Assembly (NCBI RefSeq): GCF_000317435.1
Contig: NC_019752.1
Location: 1 to 55,337, forward strand
Source: Calothrix sp. PCC 6303
GTDB taxonomy: Bacteria > Cyanobacteriota > Cyanobacteriia > Cyanobacteriales > Nostocaceae
Direction of reading: 5' to 3'
DNA length: 55,337 nt
Shown here in pieces: positions 41,295 to 49,400 of the stretch; position 1 is the stretch's first letter, and every line of letters starts with the position of its first letter. A program made the translations under genes and the position numbers. The notes beneath the pieces were generated by a model. That model saw only the letters and a list, made by a program, of their open reading frames with translations, made no database searches and had not been told where the DNA came from.

Positions 41295-43577
41295 TTATTG
41301 AGTTTGTTCATTATTTTGAATTCCAACTTGATTCCCTTGATTATTTACAACCCCAGTGTTTACATTGCCAACAGGTGCATTAAAAATGTGAGTGATTGAT
41401 TGAGAGCTTTGTAAATCTGTTTGACTGGACTCCTCAATTCGTGGGGAATGGAAAATTTCATAGTTATAAAATTTACAGCGTTCTTGAATTAAGTTTAGAG
41501 CCTCGGCGACTCGCCAAATAACACTATATTGTGGGTCATTGAAAGTATTTTGTAATGGTGAAATAGCCTTTTCATTCCCTACTATTCCTAATGCTTCAAC
41601 TACTGACTCGCGAATATACCAATCTTCATCTTTTAGTGCTTCTATTAAAATGGGGACTACTGCATCACTTTCAATTTTTAATAGCGCATTAACTGCTCCG
41701 TTTCTAACAGCAATATTTTCACCATTTATCAAAGCCTCACGGAGCGTAGGTATTGCTTTTTCACTACCAATCTCTCCTAAAGCTCTTATAATAGCTATAC
41801 AAACTATAAAAGGAAATTCAAACAACTGTTCAGCCTTATATGCTTGGCTTAATTCATCAATAGCTGACTCACTACCGATTTCACCCAGTGTTCTAGCAGC
41901 ATCAAACCGAATATACCAGTCTTCATTTTTTAAATCTTGAAGTATTGGAACTAATAATTCTTCGTCATGAGTTCTTTTATATTCGTAAACAATGTTTCCA
42001 GGCTTATAATTTTCTTTATTTACGATTTGATTAGATTGACGAAAATCAATTACTGGTATACCATCATCTCCCAAATAAAAACTGGCTCCTGCATAACCAC
42101 GAATTTCTAATTGATGTCCCTCGTATTCTTGTCTTTCATTGCGGATACCTTGAAGCGATATACTCGATAACCAATCTTTGCATCCTTGAAGATTTTTCAG
42201 TTGTTTAATAAAACTTGTTGTCTTCTCTTTAAAGTTACTATTCACCTCTTCGGCTAATCTCGCTACCAACTTCAAATCTACATCCAACGCCAATTGTAAT
42301 ACTCTTCGCGCTTGTGTTTCATCATCCAGTAAAGCTAATGTTAACGCAAGAGGTTCTGTCCATTTGAGAAGATTCAAATAATCCCGTTTTAATTTTTCAT
42401 TGCTCAATTTTGGCAAAAGTCTTAGTAAATATTCCGCCGCATAATATTCTTGAAATAGTTGATGATGGAACTGTATTTGTTCTCCATCAACCGTTTGAAT
42501 TAAATAATGTTTTAATAAATCTTGCAGCCAATCTTTGGCTTTTTCCCCAGGAGAGTTTATCCTATTTTTCAGCGACTCTTCCAAAATATCTTCTGCTTGC
42601 ATTCGAGAAATGACTAACCGTAAGTCTGTTATTTTTTCTCCTTGCATCATAGCGAACGCTAGATGTTGCAATAACTCTGGCTTCCATTGACGCAGTTTGT
42701 CTGTAACCGCAACTTGCCCTTTTAATTTATCAAATTCTTTATCAAAATACCGAAATAAACCACCCCGACTGTTGGGAATTTGCTTTTCTTTATCAAAAAC
42801 ATCGCAAAGCATCTTTAAAATAAGCGGTGTTTCTCCTAATTCTCGCAGTTTATCACCCAACTGCTGTAACATCTTCTCCCCTTGTTTGGGTAAATATGCT
42901 CTGACAAACTGGCACATTTGTTTTTCTGTTAGGGGTTGCATAGACAACTGCTTTTTAATCCCTAAATCGCCCCCAATTGCCAAATTCCTTGTAGTAAATA
43001 TCATCGGAGTTTGGGGAAAATCTGAGCGAAATTCTGCTACCATTCGCCGCGACTCATCAGATGGTAGCTCGTTTAAACCATCAAGTAGCAATAACAACTT
43101 GCCATCAAATAAGAGGTCTTCAATTTCGCGTTCGTCTAATCGCAGTCTATTTTGCCGAAAAACCTTTTGGATGAGTTTTATAACTGAAGCTGTTTCTGGT
43201 AGCCAAGAACGTAATTCGACCAATACGGGAATAATACCAGCGGACCATCCTTCCTCGCTCGCACAATTCTTGCTCGCCTCCTCCCACAACAGACGTTGCA
43301 GTGCCGTTGATTTCCCCGAACCAGGCTTACCTACCAATAATATATGCTCACTCGCATATTTACGGATAGCTTCTAGCACTGGTAAGCGTTCGTTTTTCTC
43401 TTGTTTGTTCCCAGATGGCGTTTGTTCATCTTGTTTAGACGGTATTAATTGTGCCATCAATGGCATATTAACTTCTGCTTTGCCTAGCGTATCTGTCAGC
43501 GTGTACAAATTCGACCAGCGTTCATATGTCTGGAGGATACTTTCAAGATACGTTTTGTAATCAGGAGTTACAGCCAT
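41295..43577 (-). CDS. NACHT NTPase with HEAT repeats and C-terminal signalling-like motif
   Basis: A 760-aa protein. Walker A ILLVGKPGSGKST near 83, Walker B LLLLLDGLNELPSDE near 158, IFTTRN (sensor 1) near 193 and a winged-helix region to about 400 define a bacterial NACHT domain of the NLR-like type. Residues about 535-700 contain repeats such as DEDWYIRESVVEALGIVGNE and NEDWYIRFDAARTLGEIGSE, which are HEAT (PBS-lyase-like) repeats for ligand sensing. The last 30 residues carry the FNAPVG...QG..VG motif shared with the adjacent small protein. NACHT proteins act as phage sensors in bacteria; that role here is inferred. Confidence 0.85.
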   Translation of the reverse strand: MAVTPDYKTYLESILQTYERWSNLYTLTDTLGKAEVNMPLMAQLIPSKQDEQTPSGNKQEKNERLPVLEAIRKYASEHILLVGKPGSGKSTALQRLLWEEASKNCASEEGWSAGIIPVLVELRSWLPETASVIKLIQKVFRQNRLRLDEREIEDLLFDGKLLLLLDGLNELPSDESRRMVAEFRSDFPQTPMIFTTRNLAIGGDLGIKKQLSMQPLTEKQMCQFVRAYLPKQGEKMLQQLGDKLRELGETPLILKMLCDVFDKEKQIPNSRGGLFRYFDKEFDKLKGQVAVTDKLRQWKPELLQHLAFAMMQGEKITDLRLVISRMQAEDILEESLKNRINSPGEKAKDWLQDLLKHYLIQTVDGEQIQFHHQLFQEYYAAEYLLRLLPKLSNEKLKRDYLNLLKWTEPLALTLALLDDETQARRVLQLALDVDLKLVARLAEEVNSNFKEKTTSFIKQLKNLQGCKDWLSSISLQGIRNERQEYEGHQLEIRGYAGASFYLGDDGIPVIDFRQSNQIVNKENYKPGNIVYEYKRTHDEELLVPILQDLKNEDWYIRFDAARTLGEIGSESAIDELSQAYKAEQLFEFPFIVCIAIIRALGEIGSEKAIPTLREALINGENIAVRNGAVNALLKIESDAVVPILIEALKDEDWYIRESVVEALGIVGNEKAISPLQNTFNDPQYSVIWRVAEALNLIQERCKFYNYEIFHSPRIEESSQTDLQSSQSITHIFNAPVGNVNTGVVNNQGNQVGIQNNEQTQ

Positions 43578-43927
43578 GCGCTTCTGTGAGAACTTGGTAG
43601 AAGTTATTGGTAGAAGTTACTATTTCTTATTTTACGTATTTATATTGATGACATCAGGAGAAAATTAATTACACTGTACTTACTTGATTTGTCATTTTGG
43701 AAAAACAATATTGCCTCTGTATTTTTTCGTTCGTATAAATATCTTGGAAGCGTTCTCGATCTAGTGTGACTGTGTTCATAGTTCATATTTCTCCCAAGAA
43801 CTCCGTAATAATTTGGGCTACCCGTTCTCTTATAGTAGCGTTGAGGATTTCCATAGCCGAATGTCGCCGGGTTTCAGGGTACTTTTACCCCACCCGATTT
43901 AACGTAGGGGTTCAAGCAAACAATTGA
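43578..43927. other. Intergenic region with only short open frames
   Basis: No supported gene. The minus strand has two very short frames with ATG starts (MEILNATIRERVAQIITEFL and MNTVTLDRERFQDIYTNE) separated by a stop, possibly remnants of a small toxin-antitoxin or regulator gene. It also contains the NACHT promoter. Confidence 0.35.
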
Positions 43928-45847
43928 TTAACGCTCCAATCCCCGACTTTTTTTCTTTTCCCCCTCCGCAGCCCTTACCAAATTCTGTCGCTGATACTCC
44001 AGCAATTCCGTATTCCAATCAGCCGCTTTTGATTGCTTGATAACCGTTTGCGGTAATAATTCCTTAATAGCCTTCGCCCTATTACGTCCCCCATCATCGT
44101 TATCGCAGGCAACAGTAATAGCAGGAATATCCTTGAGAAAATCCAACGGCAAACTCTTGAGACTATCCACCGCCAAAAACATCATCCGCGTTTGAGGCAC
44201 ACCCGAACTTACCGCCAAAGATAAGGCACAACAGGAAATAGCATCGATGGGGGATTTACAAATAATAACCTTTTCAACCTCATCCGTTGCTTTCCCCCCA
44301 AAGTGGAAATAAAACCATCCCTCGGTTCGCTTCGTACCCGACACATATCCCATAAAGGAATTATCTTCTCCCCGCGTCCCTCGTAAAAATGCTCCGGTGG
44401 TAGTTTCGTAATCTCCCGATGTCGCACCCATAGAAAGCGATGATTCTGCACCTGTATTAGCAGTTCGCTTCGCACCGTCATTATTAAACGTAGATGTAGC
44501 ACAATAGGGAAGCTCGCGCATAGTAAAAACAGCGTTTTGTTGCTCGTCGGCATAAAGCCATCCCTTGGAATGAAGACCATCGACAAAATTCTCCGGTAAT
44601 CCCCTTGCCTTAATCAAATAATTCTTAACATGCAGCCACTTCGGGCTATCTTCCAAGGGAGGTACAAATTGCGGTACGGGTTCGGTAGCCACAATTTTAG
44701 ACGCTTGCTCTTCCACCTTTGCCCTGGAAGCACGCAACATTCCCTCGGAACCAAAGCGATCGCACAACCAAGCCAAGGACGAACGAAAATTACACCCCGC
44801 AACATGCATTACCAAATCAATCGCCCCACCACCACCTTTTTCTGCTGTAAAGTCGTACCATTTAGAACCATTAATATTGATAACTTGTCCCAACCCCTTC
44901 CAACGGTTGTCTCCTTTATCTGCCTTATCTAACCCCAAATGCCAAGCCACATCTTCTAGGGGCAAATCCCTCAATTGGTCAGCTTGCTGTTTCCAGTAAA
45001 AGTTCTCAGACTCCAATTCCTCAACATGGTTTTCTAACTGTTGTCGTAATTTTTCAGATGCGATCGCGCTCCTTGATGCTCGTTTTTCTAACCCAATCAT
45101 CCTGCTTCTATCTGCCAGTTGGTGATTGATGGTTTGAATTGCCGGGTCTTTTTTGATGCGTTCAAATAGTTGCTGTGCCGTCTCCCCCTGTTTTGGAGCC
45201 AAGCGCTCTAACTCCAACGTCAAAGGCTCCTTATTTACTGCCTCATAATATTCCTTCACTTTGGTATGCGTGGCTTGTGAACCCTTTACCCCACGTTCGA
45301 TACCCAAAGGAGCGAGTGCCTTAGCATAAGAATCTTGAAACTTAGATAATTTAATACTGGCTTGTCGTCCATCTCCCCCAAACATCGCTTTGTGGCTCAA
45401 TTGTTTGGTTTTGTCGTTGAGGGGAACTATATAAGCGTGGATGTGGGGAGTAGATTCATCCAAATGTAATTCAGCGCGAACGCATTTATCACCAAAATTA
45501 TCTTGCAACCATTTTTTAGAAGCATTCGCAAAATTCCACATTAATGAATCATTCCATTCCCCAGCATGAGATGGGTTATGGGGACGAAAATATTCTGGGG
45601 ATGCGCTCAAAAATATTTCGCTGCACAGCACCGCATCTTTACGCGGCTTATGTTTAGTATTGTCAGCAATTTTGGCTAAAACAATTTTTTCTAATTCGGG
45701 GTCATCGTTATCGCCAATCAGCCGAATATTTTCTTTATAAGGGTCAGCATTTGGTGTATCTTGGAGACGGGCAGTATGTTTTTCGCTGCCGCCCACACTA
45801 CCCAAACTTTTTAATTTCCCAACGCGCATAATTGCTTTTGCGGTCAT
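43928..45847 (-). CDS. MobV-type relaxase fused to a DUF3991/Toprim-like domain
   Basis: A 639-aa protein starting at ATG 45847 (MTAKAIMRVGKL). The Pre/Mob (MobV) relaxase domain has the metal-binding motif HLDESTPHIHA at 128-138. A coiled coil follows near 240-280. The second half resembles primase-type DUF3991/Toprim: WHLGLDKADKGDNRWKG, FTAEKGGGGAIDLVMH near 320-345, and a Toprim core with IICKSPIDAISC near 530 and TVACDNDDGGRNRA near 585. In this Toprim the usual catalytic Glu before SPIDA is Lys, so priming activity is doubtful. Relaxases nick oriT and lead DNA transfer. No type IV secretion genes are seen, so the plasmid would need a helper. Confidence 0.87.
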   Translation of the reverse strand: MTAKAIMRVGKLKSLGSVGGSEKHTARLQDTPNADPYKENIRLIGDNDDPELEKIVLAKIADNTKHKPRKDAVLCSEIFLSASPEYFRPHNPSHAGEWNDSLMWNFANASKKWLQDNFGDKCVRAELHLDESTPHIHAYIVPLNDKTKQLSHKAMFGGDGRQASIKLSKFQDSYAKALAPLGIERGVKGSQATHTKVKEYYEAVNKEPLTLELERLAPKQGETAQQLFERIKKDPAIQTINHQLADRSRMIGLEKRASRSAIASEKLRQQLENHVEELESENFYWKQQADQLRDLPLEDVAWHLGLDKADKGDNRWKGLGQVININGSKWYDFTAEKGGGGAIDLVMHVAGCNFRSSLAWLCDRFGSEGMLRASRAKVEEQASKIVATEPVPQFVPPLEDSPKWLHVKNYLIKARGLPENFVDGLHSKGWLYADEQQNAVFTMRELPYCATSTFNNDGAKRTANTGAESSLSMGATSGDYETTTGAFLRGTRGEDNSFMGYVSGTKRTEGWFYFHFGGKATDEVEKVIICKSPIDAISCCALSLAVSSGVPQTRMMFLAVDSLKSLPLDFLKDIPAITVACDNDDGGRNRAKAIKELLPQTVIKQSKAADWNTELLEYQRQNLVRAAEGEKKKSRGLER

Positions 45848-46057
45848 TGAAAAACCCCCCACCAATAAATTAGGAATATGCCCCGCAGGGCGAACTTACT
45901 TCCATGTCTAGAGCGATAGCGATAGATGCCGCAGGCACCCCGCAGGGGCATGGAAGTGAAGTGAGTTCACTTCGATTATAACGAAGCTGCCCGAAATTGC
46001 TTTTGCGGTAGGCGGAGCGCGTGGTCTTACGTGTTCTTAGGGGAAATATTTTGGGGT
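45848..46057. other. Candidate oriT / relaxase promoter region with nested inverted repeats
   Basis: Directly upstream of the relaxase gene. GAAGTGA-GT-TCACTTC (45958-45973) overlaps a second hairpin, CTTCG-7 nt-CGAAG (45970-45986). Three small GC stems with GCA loops (CCCC-GCA-GGGG type) lie at 45890-45950. AATTGCTTTTGCGGT occurs here and again at the start of the relaxase gene. Inverted repeats just before a mob gene are typical of oriT. The nick site is not identifiable by eye. Confidence 0.4.
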
Positions 46058-46168
46058 ATGGAAGGAGTATTGCAATCCAAATACGATCAATTAATTTGGC
46101 TTTATCGTGACATTTATTTTAATTTGTTTAAACCTGATAAACTTCCCGAATTCAATTATTTTTTTTAA
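46058..46168 (+). CDS. Possible 36-codon small ORF
   Basis: ATG 46058 to TAA 46168 encodes MEGVLQSKYDQLIWLYRDIYFNLFKPD and a few more residues. It is aromatic-rich and protein-like but has no clear Shine-Dalgarno and no recognised family. It could be a real small protein, a gene remnant or chance. The flanking 46169-46470 is AT-rich with nothing recognisable. Confidence 0.25.
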   Translation: MEGVLQSKYDQLIWLYRDIYFNLFKPDKLPEFNYFF

Positions 46169-46470
46169 AGTCTATCAACTCTAAATAACGTTAAGGGATA
46201 AGAGTCTTCTAAAAAAAAATAAATAATCCAAATTTTAAACTAGACGTATTTCTTTTATTCCCCCTGAACCTTCATAATTGATTATCTTTTTTGTGGAGTT
46301 CTCTAATAACTTTTTAATCAAAAGGGTTGTTACTTTTCTCGGAAGATTTTAGTTTTTACATAATGATTGAGTCTCTATTAATCGCTTATTATACAGCTTC
46401 ATTTGTAAGCGTGGAGCCAAAACTAAAACAATAAAACTTCTTCGTTAGAATATACTGAAATGAGTTGGTA

Positions 46471-49400
46471 TTAAACATATTCTCCTGGTCGTCGGAGAAG
46501 CATAAATGGGTTTGCATCCAAAACGGTGTATCCTGGATGCTGTATTTGTGCATCTGAAACAGCTGCAATCCACCCCGGATGGTCATTTTGCCATAGGGGA
46601 TGGCGTAAAATTAAAATTGCTTGACGTTTTGGATTTTGATGCACGTAACCTGTAAGTGTTTTAAATGGCGTTGGGGAACCGTAACCTAAACGTTGGAGTG
46701 TTTTCGGAACTGCACCTTGCACTAAACTCAACCAAGGATTGGAAAAATGGGCACCCCAGGGAGAACTCAAGTCAACCATAGATGTTGTATTAGATACCAA
46801 GCGTGCCATATCGAGGGCAAGTCGCCAATCCAGCAAACCGTGGTATGCAAGGTTTTGATAATCGCGCAGACACAAATTGCAGGAAGTATCGCAATTACCA
46901 GCATGTCCCTTGGGATTTAGCCAAACGCTGGCAATACTATTGGAAATATTCGGATCTGCCTGTGCTATGAGTTGCTGAAATATATGGGGTTGGGCGAGAT
47001 AATTGCAGTATCCCGCACCATTTTCTAATTGGTCGCAGAGGAATGCTTGACCAATGTTTATGCCATTTTGCTCCAACGAACGAAAACCTGCTTGTAACTC
47101 CAAAGCATCAACATCTAGGAACGAAGCAGCAGCAACACGCAACCAAAATGCAAACGAATACCAAGCTGCACGACCGACGACGGTGGTAGGGTTGGCAAAT
47201 ATACCAGCAGGCCAGTGTTCGAGATTCACCAGTAAGATATCGGTTCTGCGGCGAGATAATAATGCAATTCGGTGCTTGTTTCCGGAAGTAGTTATGTTAT
47301 TGCTATTTTCTGGAGAAACCGCATAGGCTCCAGGTTTAGACTGTCCAAAAACACTTGCCTGCTGAAAGTCAAAGCCCCCTTTACCACCGTTATCGTTAAT
47401 AGAGATAATATCGTCGTTAAATACGTATACTGAAGCATTAAGTATGTTTTGAGGTACACCAACGTTAGCATCAACACTTAACGATGGTCGTGTCGAGCGT
47501 GGTTGCCATTCAAACCTTCCATCGAAATCTTGCGGTTGCAAGTCTGTAAAAAATCCCTTCGGCTCCCGTGCATCAAGGCAACGTAGTTCTTGTGTATGAC
47601 ATACAGGGCATAATTCTTTTTGTTCTTGGCAGCCAGTTATGCGTTGATTTGGTTGATATGGGTATATGATTGCTTGACAGTTTCCGCAAATGGCAAGTGC
47701 ATGGTTATCACCAGGAAGTGCGGGTACAAATCCTGACTGTGAGACTACCTGACCACCTTGGGGGTGTAACTCAACTACCCCTATTGCTGTATGAACTGCT
47801 TTATCTTTGACTGTTTGCGAATTAGGTGCAAATTGACCGATGGCTACATCAAGGTTGCGATCTACAACTCCAGTTTCTGGGGGCCATTGTTTGCCTTGGA
47901 ACGGCCACCGGGTATAAAGTAAACGTACTCGCGTTGGGAAGCCAAACATCGGTAATAAACCGGCATTTGCTAACCGTTCGCTGAGTTTATCTTGGGTGTA
48001 TGTAGGATCATTTACAACATTTTGTATATCTGATATTAGTTGATGGCGTAGGTAATGCAACATAGTCGCATTGGTAGTTTTGGGCAATTGTGTTTGTTGC
48101 TGCAAGATGTTTAAAATTGATAAAATCTCCTGCTGATTTCCTTGATTATTCAACCAAGCTGTGATTTCTGCCTTGTAATGCGTCCAATCAGCAACACTGC
48201 CAAATTCACCATGTACATTATCAGTCCCCTTATTGTTAAAATTAACACCGTTTGCTAGCAAATTTTGCTTTGCTGTTGGGAATGCCTGCCTTAATATTTC
48301 TTTAATTAAAACCCGTTTGAAAATGGGTTCACTTGTCATATCAACGTAGGGCGGTGGTGGTGGGTCGCCAGTTATACTTTCCGTGCGTTGAAAATAGAAA
48401 TCGTCATGACTGCGACCGCGACAGAAGGTTACAGCCAAGGAAACACCTGCTCCCCGGCGACCAGCACGTCCTACTCTTTGTTGATAGTTAAAGCGACGTG
48501 GTGGCATATTTGCCATCATCACCGCCAGTAGCGAGCCAATATCAACCCCTGCTTCCATGGTTGTGGTGACGCTGAGTAAGTCGATTCCTTGAACACGGGG
48601 GTTCTCCTTCTCTATGAAAATATCTTGAAACCAGCGCTGACGCTTCATTCGTTCGGCTTTGTCAGTTTGTCCCGTTAATTCCTCGGCGTTCATCCGAAAC
48701 GGCGAACCTGATTCTTCGGAAAGATAAGTATAGTAATCGAAATCACTAGTTGGTTGTCCTGGAACAAGTTGAATTGAAGGAATTTTGGGGTTATCAAAAC
48801 GGCGATCGCTATTACATTCGGGGCAGATACCTGCTGCGGGCTGGAGAAAGAAGGCATTACACTGGGGACATCGGTATCCCGAACGCGAACCATTAATTGA
48901 GTTTGGTGGTGGAACGAGGTAAAGATTGTCTGGGTCGAGGACAAATCCCTTAGCGCTGGGTATAGCTACTTTTGACTGGATTAACTGTTGCTCTACTTCT
49001 TTTATTGCTAAACCAGTCCGAGTAATATAACGTTGTAAATAAGCCTGCAAAGTATCAGTACCAGGGGGCAAATAGCGGGAATAACGATGTAGTTTACGAA
49101 TACCAAGTTGTCGGATAATTGCTTCAGATGCTTCTATAAGCTTTTGTGACGGGGTACCTTGTGGTTGATAACTTACCCATCCTTTTCCAAGTCCTTCAAG
49201 CGTCCGTGCAATATGTTGAAACAATGCATACATCAACTCATCCGTTAGCATATCTTCCAACCGAGAAATATGGTTGGTCTGTTGGGTTGTAGCGTTAACA
49301 ATTTGGGTGACTAAACTACCTGTCCAGTCATAGCATTTATACCAAGGTTGCCATTGTTGACTTTTGCTTTGTCCAATACTGTAGTTTAAAGCTCGAAAAT

